From Haplomitrium mnioides (Eukaryota; Marchantiophyta; Haplomitriopsida; Calobryales): DNA of 23,540 bases. Location of the stretch: contig JBNGIS010021912.1 of assembly GCA_049999725.1 (NCBI GenBank), positions 1 through 23,540 on the forward strand, read 5' to 3'. Under the pieces are notes generated by a model. It was not told the DNA's origin, ran no database searches, and was given only the letters and a program-made list of their open reading frames with translations. This document shows positions 1 through 7,535 of this stretch, piece after piece; within the stretch, counting starts at the first letter, position 1; every line of letters begins with the position of its first letter. The position numbers and the translations under genes were made by a program.

Positions 1-1
1 A

Positions 2-381
2 CAATGGGAACAAGCCATACACTCAAAACTAGACTCCCTCATAAACCAACAAGTATTTGGATCAATCATACCTGCAACACCAGACATGAACCTGACAGAC
101 TACAGGTTTATATTTGTCAAGAAAAGAAATGCAAAAGGAGAGGTCACGAGATACAAGGCGAGACTAGTCGCCAAAGGATACACCCAGATCCCTGGACGAG
201 ACTACATTTTGACCTACTCACCAGTCATGGACACAATCACATATCGATACATGATAGCGTTTGCAATCCAACGCAATCTCACCATGCATATCATGGATGT
301 TATTACTGCATACTTGTATGGAATACTTGACACTCAAATTTTTATGAAAGCCCCCCTGAACTTATCTCTAGGATATCATTC
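2..381 (+). CDS. Copia pol, N-terminal half of reverse transcriptase (partial)
   Basis: Frame 2 is open from the first base to the assembly gap and encodes the start of the copia-type RT (RVT_2). It starts QWEQAIHSKLDSL, the usual W..A...E/K...L motif. It then passes through RFIFVKKRN, the conserved YKARLVAKGYTQ (fingers), and MDVITAYLYG around 292-321, whose D is the first catalytic aspartate of the palm. IFMKAPLNLSLGYHS follows at the edge of the gap. There is no start codon because the polyprotein begins upstream; the methionine at 86 is internal. The protein copies the element RNA into DNA in the virus-like particle. The 3' half continues in frame 1 after the gap, and the frame change means nothing because the 100 N are a placeholder of unknown true length. 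Confidence 0.93.
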
Positions 382-481
382 NNNNNNNNNNNNNNNNNNN
401 NNNNNNNNNNNNNNNNNNNNNNNNNNNNNNNNNNNNNNNNNNNNNNNNNNNNNNNNNNNNNNNNNNNNNNNNNNNNNNNNN
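382..481. other. Assembly gap (100 N)
   Basis: Exactly 100 N, the conventional size for a gap of unknown length. It falls inside the RT gene, immediately before the array of 36-bp-spaced repeats. The tandem repeat itself may have broken the assembly, in which case the array is longer than what is shown. Confidence 0.98.
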
Positions 482-483
482 AA

Positions 484-2163
484 AATGCAAATGGACCTTC
501 TGTCCCTCGAGGCCATCAATACCAAAATGGACCTATTGTCCTAAACAACCAGAAAAGGAAGAGTAGACCTTTTGTCACTCACAGCCAAACTGGTAAACAG
601 AGACCTTTTGTCTCCAAAGGCCAAAACTCTGCAGATGGACCTATAGTCCAAAAAGGATACACAAGCCTCATGACACCACAAGGACCTTCTGTCCTTATAA
701 CGAACGTGAAATACCAGGCTATGAATAACATGTTGCAAACTACAGCAGACAGATCATATATGAAGCCAGCAAACTTGCTGAGCACACATGACAGTAGTGG
801 ACATTCTGTCCCCACAAATGATCTGCAAAACACGCAACTATATCCTGGGCCTTTAGCCCAACCAGCAGAGAAGATATACAGTAAACATCAACAGGGACCT
901 TTAGTCCCACATCGCCCAAACAAAGACGTACAGGCAGCAGAAATATCTATGACAACAAATGGGACATCATCAAATATATCAGACCAGAAGATGGCTGTAC
1001 AAGTCCTACGATCTATGTACGGACTCAAACAGAGCGGTAGAAACTGGTATCAAAGATTCAAATCAGAAATGATGACCCTAAACTTTACAAATGAGGACAT
1101 AGCACCATGTCTCTTCATGAAACAAGAGAACCCTGAATACGTCATAGTAGCTATATATGTAGATGACATCAACATATTTGGCATACCACGACTGGCCAAA
1201 GACACCATTGAGAAACTGAAAGACATATTCGAAATGCGAGACATCGGCGAACCTGATTTCTGTCTAGGAATACAGTTTGAACATCTACAAGATGGGATAC
1301 TAATCCATCAATCGACTTACACATCCAGAATCCTTAAACAGTTCAACATGGATAAAGCTCAGCCGATGAGCACTCCAATGGAAATCAGATCATCAGACCC
1401 CATGAAAGACATGTTCTCAAAAAGAAAGGACACAGAACCCACACTAGGACCTGAGAAACCATATCTCTCAGCAATAGGGGCACTGATGTACCTTGCAAAT
1501 CAAACAAGACCAGACATAGCCTTCGCTGTGAACTTATTGGCAAGACACAGTTCACAACCCACTATACGACACTGGAACGACATCAAAAGGATTTTTAGAT
1601 ACCTTCAAGGTACCACAGATATGGGACTGTTCTTCTCGAAAAACGCAGAACATGACATTATAGGATATGCTGATGCAGGATACTTATCTGACTCTGACGA
1701 TAGCAAGTCTCAAACAGGATATGTATTCCTTAAAGGAGGCACAGCCATATCATGGAAGAGCACAAAACAAACTATTACTACCACCTCTACAAACCATGCT
1801 GAGATAATAGCTTTGTATGAAGCAAGTAGAGAATGTATTTGGTTACGACAACTCATTGACCATATCAACTCCAACACAGGCCAACCCCTCATCAAAGGAC
1901 CTACAACGATATTTGAGGATAACAGACCATGTGTTGACCAAATCGCCCAAGGGTTCATCAAGGGTGACAGAATAGAACACATAGCTCCAAAATTCTTTTA
2001 TACTCATGAACAACACAATGACAAGATCAAGGTACAATGGATACCTAGTAAACAAAACAGAGCCGATATGTTCACAAAACCTCTACCTCCTGCTCTACAC
2101 AAAGAACACACAGAGGGTATCGGACTCAGAAAACTATCTGATATATACAAGAAGCATATTTGA
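484..2163 (+). CDS. Copia pol, C-terminal RT with repeat insertion, then RNase H
   Basis: An open frame runs from the gap to TGA at 2161-2163. The first ~168 codons (484-987) are an S/N/Q/P/T-rich insertion with GPxV repeats, unlike the short linker normally found here. Standard RT resumes at about 988 with SMYGLKQSGRNWYQRF and the catalytic YVDD at 1156-1167, followed by the connection segment (GALMYLANQTRPDIAFAVN). RNase H has its acidic residues at 1672 (D of YADAG), 1801 (E of NHAEIIAL) and 1918 (D of FEDN), and ends near ADMFTKPLPP. All catalytic motifs visible in this part are intact. The first methionine of the frame (670) is inside the insertion and is not a real start. Together with bases 2-381 this is one polyprotein, cleaved by the element's own protease. 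Whether RT still works with the insertion is unknown. Confidence 0.93.
   Translation, partial: NANGPSVPRGHQYQNGPIVLNNQKRKSRPFVTHSQTGKQRPFVSKGQNSADGPIVQKGYTSLMTPQGPSVLITNVKYQAMNNMLQTTADRSYMKPANLLSTHDSSGHSVPTNDLQNTQLYPGPLAQPAEKIYSKHQQGPLVPHRPNKDVQAAEISMTTNGTSSNISDQKMAVQVLRSMYGLKQSGRNWYQRFKSEMMTLNFTNEDIAPCLFMKQENPEYVIVAIYVDDINIFGIPRLAKDTIEKLKDIFEMRDIGEPDFCLGIQFEHLQDGILIHQSTYTSRILKQFNMDKAQPMSTPMEIRSSDPMKDMFSKRKDTEPTLGPEKPYLSAIGALMYLANQTRPDIAFAVNLLARHSSQPTIRHWNDIKRIFRYLQGTTDMGLFFSKNAEHDIIGYADAGYLSDSDDSKSQTGYVFLKGGTAISWKSTKQTITTTSTNHAEIIALYEASRECIWLRQLIDHINSNTGQPLIKGPTTIFEDNRPCVDQIAQGFIKGDRIEHIAPKFFYTHEQHNDKIKVQWIPSKQNRADMFTKPLPPALHKEHTEGIGLRKLSDIYKKHI
493..908 (+). repeat. Nine phased 13-bp palindromic repeats (GPxV-coding) inside RT
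   Basis: Copies of GGACCTNTNGTCC start at 493, 529, 565, 601, 637, 682, 799, 847 and 895. Spacings are 36, 36, 36, 36, 45, 117, 48 and 48 bases, all multiples of three, so every copy is read in the same phase as GPSV, GPIV, RPFV, RPFV, GPIV, GPSV, GHSV, GPLA and GPLV. The 23-base spacers of the first units are much less alike than the 13-mers. Eight of nine copies have a perfect 4-bp stem around a 5-base centre; the copy at 565 has one end mismatch. Confidence 0.9.
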
Positions 2164-2593
2164 TCTCATCATCACATCTGAAACTCTGACCTGCTGTCAA
2201 AATATTCCAGATCTATGAGTTATACTTCTTGATGCATATATGCTGACCACATGATTATTTACAGTTGTGTTACAGCGCATATATTCAAAAACAAAGCTGT
2301 CAACTCGTGGAGCATATCAGATTCCGGACCAGAAGCAACACGACAATTCGAGGAGAACTACCTACACGACATCATCATCTTTTGATCATTGAACAGTTTT
2401 TGAAACATCATACAGATTTTACTTCTATTCATACATTCATTATTATAATTCAAATACTCTATATGTGGTAGCACTCTTTCCCTCAGAAGAAAGCAGGAGG
2501 GTTTTAATGAGACTACACATATTTGAAGTATATAGGACTTATACTAGTTTATAAGTGTGGCTGATTAGCGGAGAAGAATCAGCCAAGGGGGAG
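2164..2593 (+). other. Copia 3' noncoding region up to the LTR
   Basis: Four hundred and thirty bases between the pol stop codon and the 3' LTR contain no supportable coding sequence. Only the hairpin and polypurine tract at the right end are recognisable. Such a segment is common in plant copia elements. Confidence 0.8.
2559..2593 (+). promoter_or_regulatory. Hairpin plus polypurine tract (plus-strand primer) of copia element
   Basis: GGCTGATT (2559-2566) and AATCAGCC (2577-2584) form a perfect 8-bp stem with a 10-base loop. The purine run AAGGGGGAG (2585-2593) follows at once and ends exactly where the LTR begins with TG. Purine runs in this position prime plus-strand DNA synthesis after RNase H cleavage. 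The hairpin is seen; its role is not known. Confidence 0.85.
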
Positions 2594-2751
2594 TGTTATA
2601 GAACATAGTATACCCCTATATATAGAAGGGGATGGATGTATACATAAGGGGAACATTTGACCCCTCACTACGAATCTATCGATCACTGCGTGTGTGGAGG
2701 ATTGCATGGCGTAACGGCTCTCTCTCTCTCTGTGATGCGCGTACCACAACA
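2594..2751 (+). repeat. 3' LTR of copia element, 158 bp
   Basis: Starts TGTTATAG directly after the polypurine tract and ends ACCACAACA, giving the short terminal inverted pair TGTT/AACA. A TATA box (TATATATA, 2617-2624) lies between CCCC (2613-2616) and GGGG (2628-2631). A CT run lies at about 2718-2731. At 158 bp it is short for an autonomous copia LTR. The right boundary is supported by the AACA terminus and by the minisatellite starting at the next base, but the 5' LTR is not available for comparison. Confidence 0.82.
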
Positions 2752-2945
2752 AATACTACCTATAATAACAATACTATCCATAGGGAGTATATTGTCCACC
2801 ACTAGTACCAATACTAAAAATAAAGAGTTTAAAATGTATGTTGTCCATCTCTTGACCAATGATATCTATACAATTCTCCATCCCTAATACCAAACCTATC
2901 CAAAATAAGTACATTTTCCACCCATTATACCAATATTGTCTTTAG
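2752..2945. repeat. Degenerate ~40-bp minisatellite, left arm
   Basis: Diverged units resembling TAGTACCAATACTATCC followed by ATAGGGAGTATGTTGTCCACC, such as the stretch from 2771 to 2810. It is bounded on the left by the copia LTR and on the right by the gypsy LTR, and continues after the gypsy element at 7973. Confidence 0.88.
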
Positions 2946-3431
2946 TGTAATAGTACAATATCATGATGTTGTGTTATTTATAAGAAAATAGAGAGGAGCA
3001 AAAGAAGTGATAAAGGTCACTTTTAGGGTTCGAATCATTTTAAGGTTACTTGCTTTTGAAGTTACTTTTAGGGTTGAAGTGAGATAAGATTACTTGCCTT
3101 CAAAATTACTTTTTAAAAGTAAGATAAGATCATTTTTAGGGTTGAAATTGGAAGTTACTTGCAAGTGATAACTTTTAGGGCTGAAATTGAAAGTGACTTG
3201 TAAGTGAAGTAAGGGGGAATACACCTTCTTCTCTTGTAAAAATAGAAGGGCTTTATAGTCCCACTACTCATTCTAAAGTTCCTCTCGAATCACTTAGGTT
3301 CTTTGGTCGCTTGGCTCTTGCTTGCACTCTTGGTCATAGCTTTCGCTTTGAGTTGCATTTGGTTAAAGAACTCTATTGGATTTCACTATAAGTTCTGATT
3401 CATTTGGAGTGTGTCTTTAAGTTATTTTACA
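2946..3431 (+). repeat. 5' LTR of gypsy element, 486 bp
   Basis: Starts TGTAATAGTA and ends TTTTACA. It aligns along its length with 7536-7972, for example TGATGTTGTG, CACTTTTAGGGTT, ATAAGATTACTTGCCTTC and CATTTGGAGT. It is about 49 bases longer than the 3' LTR because it has an extra partly duplicated AGGGTTGAAATTGGAAG-like segment around 3140-3210. The TATA box seen in the 3' LTR is degraded here (TGTAAAAATAG near 3235). Confidence 0.9.
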
Positions 3432-3446
3432 TCGGTATCACAGCTA
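3432..3446 (+). promoter_or_regulatory. Primer binding site of gypsy element (tRNA-Met-like, degenerate)
   Basis: TCGGTATCACAGC directly follows the LTR end. It resembles the sequence complementary to the 3' end of plant initiator tRNA-Met (TGGTATCAGAGC), with a few changes. This is the minus-strand primer site and confirms the LTR boundary and orientation. Confidence 0.75.
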
Positions 3447-3471
3447 CAGTTTTTTTTTTGTGGTGAATTAC

Positions 3472-4127
3472 ATGGAGAATCAAGAAGTGGTGGTTAAAGA
3501 AATGCAACAATGGCTTGAACATCTTTCACATCTTTTGGAAGTGAGAGTGAAAGAAAGAGCAACTTTTCAAAAAGAATAGAGTTATGAGCGATTTCTAGTG
3601 CCAAAAGCATATGATGGGCAAATGGTTTTTGGTGCATCTTAGAACTCTATATTAGATTGTGAGCAATATTTTGAAGCTACAAACAATATAGAAGATAGTC
3701 AACAAATTCTATTTGCCATAAGTCTATTAGAAGGAGTTGCCTAGACTTGGTGGAGATTTCATATAGAACAAGCATAATGTGGATTTTTTATTCCTATTGT
3801 TTTTTCCTGTAAATTCAAAGAAGCAATGACTTCGAGATTTAGGGTTGTAAATGTTTCAAAAGTAGTAAGAGATTGATTGGCCAAATTGAAGCAACTTTGT
3901 ATCGTGACAAGTTATATTTACACATTTTCACTGAAATAAGAGAAGAAGAAGTACTAGACCGCTTTGTTTGGGGATTGAAGCCTCACACGAGAATAGAAGT
4001 GACAATGAGAGGGCCTACTCAAATAAAAGAAGCAATGCGTATGGCAAAGCAGCATGACTCATTACTTACTGCTACAGAAGCTAGGTTATGTCCTCAACCA
4101 CTCAAAGGCTTACTCAGAACTTCATGA
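3472..4127 (+). pseudogene. Gypsy gag remnant
   Basis: The ATG at 3472 begins a gag frame (MENQEVVVKEMQQW) that meets TAG at 3577, 3640 and 3742, TAA at 3775 and TGA at 3874. Similarity to retrotransposon gag is clear from YDGQ, the TWW pair (3745-3753) and the LAKLKQL segment. The signal then shifts frame near 3930 and continues as REEEVLDRFVWGLKPHTRIE to 4127. Gag forms the particle that packages the element RNA. The CCHC zinc knuckle expected after the REEEV...KQHDS region is absent: only about 40 bases separate gag from protease. That points to an internal deletion. The stop at 3742 replaces a tryptophan expected in the A-W-T-W-W type motif (TGG to TAG). Confidence 0.85.
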
Positions 4128-4168
4128 GCTCTAATGGAATTAGAATCTTGACAAGAATTTGAAGTACC

Positions 4169-4443
4169 TTGTTCCATCTTGGCGGTATGATCAAAGAGCA
4201 CTCTTGTAGAATGTTGGTGGATAAGGGGAGCTCTGAAAATTTTATGTCACTACGTTTTGCTATGATAATCAAAGCAAAGTTTCAACCTATTAAGGAGAGT
4301 GTTGTGACTACAGTCAATGGCCAAAAGCATGACGTGTTTTGCTCTCAAAAGCCATTCCTTCAAAAGATTGTAAAAGAGTACATAAAATATATGCAATTTG
4401 TTATTGCACCTTTACAATATGACCTCAGTTTAGAGTTGCCTTA
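4169..4443 (+). pseudogene. Gypsy aspartic protease remnant
   Basis: The frame from 4169 to TAA at 4442 encodes MFHLGGMIKEHSCRMLVDKG SSENF and beyond, matching the retropepsin region in which LVD-(S/T)-G-(A/S)-S-x-NF is the active site. Here the active-site residue after the aspartate is lysine (DKGSS), so the protease should be inactive even where its frame is open. This enzyme would normally cut the Gag-Pol polyprotein. The segment joins gag almost directly, consistent with loss of the zinc-knuckle region. Confidence 0.75.
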
Positions 4444-4479
4444 ACTTGAACATCAATCCACTCAATTTGATTGGTCAAA

Positions 4480-5630
4480 ACGGAAAATTCAAGTTTTCTT
4501 ACAAGGTGAGAAATTTCTTTTGAGGTGTTCGATACCGTTGATGAAGAAGCCTAAATCAATTCAACATATTAATTCAGTGGAGCAAGAGTTGCCTGGCTTT
4601 GTTGTTTAGATCAAGCCTATCATGGACTTGAGAAAGGAGGGAGGAAAAATTGCTCCTACCTCAATGAAAGATGATATTTTGAAGGAGTTTGCGGATGTGT
4701 TTCTAGAGGATTTACCAAATGTGTTATTATATGATCGAAGAATGCCTTTTCCAATTGAGTTGATATCATAAAGTACCCATTCTAATCCACCTATTTATCG
4801 GTCATCATCACAAGAATTAGAGGAGCTTTGAAAGACCTTGATAAATCTCTTAGAGAAGGATTTCATTCAATGTAATACTTTGCTTTGGAGAGCTTCGGTA
4901 TTCTTTGTACTAAAAAAATGATGGATTTCATCTTTGTACAGATTATTTAGGCTTGAATAATCAAATAATGAAGAATGTATATTCTCTACCTTATATTGAC
5001 GATTTGTTGGATTAATTGAATAGTGCAAGAACATTTTCTAAGTTGGATCTTCAAAGTGGCTATTATCAAGTTTTTATCAAGCCAAGTGATGTGCTAAAGA
5101 CAACTTTCACACAAGGTATGGGCATTTTGAGTGAAAGGTTCTTACATTTAGCCTTTTTAATGCTATGGCAATACTCATGGATCAAATGCATTGAGTTTTT
5201 GATAGGTTTTTTGATAAGTCAATGTTGGTACTCTTGGAAAAAAGTAAGGTTGAGCATTGTGCTTAGCTCAAAGTAGAATTGCAAAGACTACATAATTGGA
5301 AGTTTTATTGCAAGAAGTCAAAGTGTGAGTTTTGGAAGCAAGAGGTGACTTACCTAGAACATAAGTGTTTGTGCATGGCATCAAGATGGATGAAGAGAAA
5401 ATTAAAGCTATTAAAGAGTGGCCAACACCAAATGATGTAAAGGATGTTTGAGCTTTCAATGGATTAACAAGTTTTTATCAAAGATTCATCCATTGCTTTG
5501 CTCATATTGTTGCACCACTTATGGACTTGCTAGACAAGGATGAAAATTTTTAATAGACAACCAAAGAGCAAGAGGCATTTCAATAGCTCAAAGATGCAGT
5601 CTCTTCTCATCATATTCTACAGCCATATAA
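4480..5630 (+). pseudogene. Gypsy reverse transcriptase remnant
   Basis: Recognisable pieces in shifting frames are DDILKEFADVFLEDLP near 4669, MPFPIELIS near 4743, LLEKDFIQCNTLLWRASVFF near 4850, YSLPYIDDLLD near 4980, FSKLDLQSGYYQVFIKP at 5037-5085, TTFTQGMG near 5100, and KFYCKKSKCEFWKQEVTYL near 5300. The last part (GLTSFYQRFI near 5463) is the RT thumb/connection. Many stops interrupt it. The catalytic YxDD box is missing: between MLV (5222-5230) and SKVEHC (5243 on) there is only a few-codon LLEK where an FLDD-type box plus flanks should be, so roughly eight codons were deleted. The copy cannot make active RT. Confidence 0.88.
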
Positions 5631-5640
5631 TCCAAAAACA

Positions 5641-6000
5641 TATTGTATAGTTGATTTCGACGCTTCTAATTTTGCTATCGGAGTAATTTTACAGCAAGAG
5701 TTTGACGATGGACTTCATCCAATTCCTTCATGTCACACCGATTAAATGTTGTGGAAAGAAATTATTCAGCAAGAGATCAAGGGCAATATACAGTGGTTTA
5801 TGGTACCAAAGTGTGGAGACATTATCTTTTCGGAAGACTTGTACTTTGCGCATAGGTTACAAACCATTGTTGCAAATGATCCACTTGAAAAATATGACAA
5901 GTCATTATCATTGATGGGAAAATATGCTACAACTCTTTTAAGTTGGAGTACAAGCCAAGAAGGTTCCACACCATTGTTGATGCATTGTCAAAAAGACTAA
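5641..6000 (+). pseudogene. Gypsy RNase H remnant
   Basis: VDFDASNFAIGVILQQ starts near 5650, with the DAS aspartate at 5659-5661; this is the usual first catalytic residue of gypsy RNase H. The frame ends at TAA near 5743. The domain continues in another frame as NYSARDQGQYTVVYGTKVWRH (about 5760-5820), and later as KPRRFHTIVDALSKR near 5960-6000, matching the end of RNase H and the tether to integrase. At least one frameshift and several stops break it. RNase H would remove the RNA strand during reverse transcription. Confidence 0.82.
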
Positions 6001-6059
6001 ATCATCAACTAAATACACTCGAGATTGCAAATGTTAATATATTACAACTTGATGAAGCA

Positions 6060-6770
6060 ACTTGTGACGACTTTCAACAAAAGTTACAGGTGTGTTTTTT
6101 AATCTTGCTAGGGCACGTTTAGTGGTCAAAGATAGTGGGTATCATACATTTTCCATTCGGGATGGTATTCTCTATGAAGGCCATCAAATAGATGTTTCAA
6201 AAGATGATGCACTAAGAATGGCTTGTTTACAAGAAGGATATGACACTCTAATCTATGGGTATCTTGGGGTAGACAAGACTATAGAGTCGCTTCGACGCAC
6301 TTGGTGGTGGCCAAACCTAGCTCAAGATGTTCGTAGCTTTGTTTGTTCTTGTGAAAGTTGTTAGCAAAACAATGCTTGAAATCAAAAACTAGTTGGCCTT
6401 CTTCAACCACTACCGATTCCTACTACTCGTTGGAAACATGTACATTTGGATCTTCTCACTTTGCTTCCAACCACGTCTCATGGGTTTATAGCCATTGTGG
6501 TGTTTGTGGACATGCTAAGCAAACATATCCATCTAATACTGATGGTGGATACAGTGGATGCTCCACAACTAGCAAAGACTTCTTTTGATATAGTCTTCCA
6601 TTATCATGGAATGCCAAAGGTGTTAATAATTGATAGAGATCCATGATTTACTAGGATGTTTTGGCGAGAGTTGTTCACACTTTTGGGTACCAAAATTACT
6701 ATGTCTACACATTGTCATCCTCAAACTGATGGCCGAACATGCGAATTGTACTGTTGATGATATGCTTTGA
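6060..6770 (+). pseudogene. Gypsy integrase remnant
   Basis: A frame from 6092 to TAG at 6362-6364 carries the zinc-binding N-terminus: GYDTLIYGYLGVDKTIESLR, WWWPNLAQDV, VCSCESC. Both zinc-ligand histidines expected in H-D and G-H-L-G are tyrosine here (YD and GYLG), each one C-to-T change away. The catalytic core follows in a second frame: HLDLLTLLP with the first acidic D near 6449, FVDMLSKHIHLI, DRDP (about 6632-6643), then TGA at 6644-6646 in place of arginine, then FWRELFTLLGTKITMSTHCHPQTDGR. The normal role is insertion of the cDNA. The ligand changes, stops and shifts make it non-functional. Confidence 0.87.
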
Positions 6771-7171
6771 GCATTTAAAAATTTTCATCATACAAATTGG
6801 GATGGTTTCTTACTAGTTGTGGAGTTTGTATTGAACAACTCCAAACAAGCAAGTATTGGATTTTCTTATTTCTTTCTCAATTCAGGTCAACATCCTCTTG
6901 TTCCAAATGGTTTGCTTTCTCCTTGAAGTTCCTCTTCCAATTTTCTAAGACTTTCTATATTTTTGTCTTATTTATCTTCCTCTTTGCAAAAAGATGCTCA
7001 AAACCATCTTGCTATTGCTTAAAATCGACAAAAAAATATGCCGATAAATATTTTTGTGACTTCTTTATATTTTATGTGACCAAGTTTTGCTTTCTACTCA
7101 TGATCTTCATTTGTCTTTAGATACTCAACTTTGTAAGTTATCTCTAGCTTGAATTAGCCCTTTCTCAAGTT
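6771..7171 (+). other. Poorly preserved linker between gypsy integrase core and C-terminus
   Basis: By position this is the C-terminal part of integrase, but I can follow only short scraps. The 107-codon open frame at 6797-7120 is hydrophobic and F/C-rich and looks like an out-of-frame reading of decayed coding DNA, not a protein. Confidence 0.6.
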
Positions 7172-7522
7172 ATTTCACTTGTTGTGTACAAACTTGCACT
7201 TCCTCTCGATATGAAGATTCATCTTGTATTTCATGTATCTAAACTTAAACCTTTTGTTTCTAGTCCATCTTTTTTTCCAAATTGTTATCAATTTCCTCCT
7301 CAATCTATTGTTGTTGATGATCATGAAGAATATGAGATGGACCGTATTTTGGCTAAATGAGTCCTCAAGCGTAGAAGACATCATCAAGTTCATTATATAG
7401 TTTTGTGGATGGGATATTTGCTTCATGATACTACTTGAGAGCCATGTTCTAACCTTGAGAATGCTCAAGAAGCTATTCAACGATTTGAAACTGCCAATCA
7501 TGACAAGGACGTCATCGATTAG
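7172..7522 (+). pseudogene. Gypsy integrase C-terminus with chromodomain, decayed
   Basis: One frame reads VYKLALPLDMKIHLVFHVSKLKPF (about 7184-7255), the conserved tail of gypsy integrase. After a linker it gives VVDDHEEYEMDRILAK, TGA at 7358-7360, then VLKRRRHHQVHYIVLWMGYL, TGA at 7436-7438, then EPCSNLENAQEAIQRFE, ending at TAG 7520-7522. E-Y-x-x-x-x-I-L...Y-x-V-x-W-x-G-Y...EP..NL is the chromodomain pattern of chromoviruses, which in intact relatives reads histone marks and steers integration to heterochromatin. The two internal stops fall where arginine (CGA) and tryptophan (TGG of TWEP) are expected, and each is one transition away. Confidence 0.88.
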
Positions 7523-7535
7523 AAGGCGAAGATTA
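7523..7535 (+). promoter_or_regulatory. Degenerate polypurine tract of gypsy element
   Basis: AAGGCGAAGATTA just before the 3' LTR start (TGTAATAG) is purine-rich and in the right place, but is broken by C and TT, as expected for a decayed copy. Confidence 0.6.

Larger units (their letters stand above)
1..2751 (+). mobile_element. Ty1/copia LTR retrotransposon, 3' portion (5' part outside window)
   Basis: The window opens inside the pol gene of a copia element. Visible in order are RT (from base 2), RNase H (to 2163), a noncoding 3' segment, a hairpin and polypurine tract (2559-2593), and a 3' LTR (2594-2751) that begins TGTT and ends AACA. RNase H after RT, with any integrase lying upstream of the window, is the copia order. 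The reading frame from 484 to 2163 has no stop or frameshift, so this copy is much younger than the gypsy element beside it. The 5' LTR, gag, protease and integrase are not in the window, so neither the target-site duplication nor the age from LTR divergence can be read. The LTR edge lies directly against the ~40-bp minisatellite, so the insertion was probably into that array. Confidence 0.95.

Noticed and set aside
894-908. GGGACCTTTAGTCCC as part of a grass-type MITE terminal motif
   Set aside because: The same 13-base core recurs eight other times in phase within the RT frame, so an isolated MITE end does not explain it.
670-2163. A 497-residue protein starting at the ATG at 670
   Set aside because: The frame is open upstream to the gap with the same repeats in phase, so this ATG is internal to the copia polyprotein.
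6797-7120. 107-codon open frame as an independent membrane protein
   Set aside because: It lies within the gypsy element between integrase core and C-terminus and is best read as decayed, out-of-frame pol sequence.
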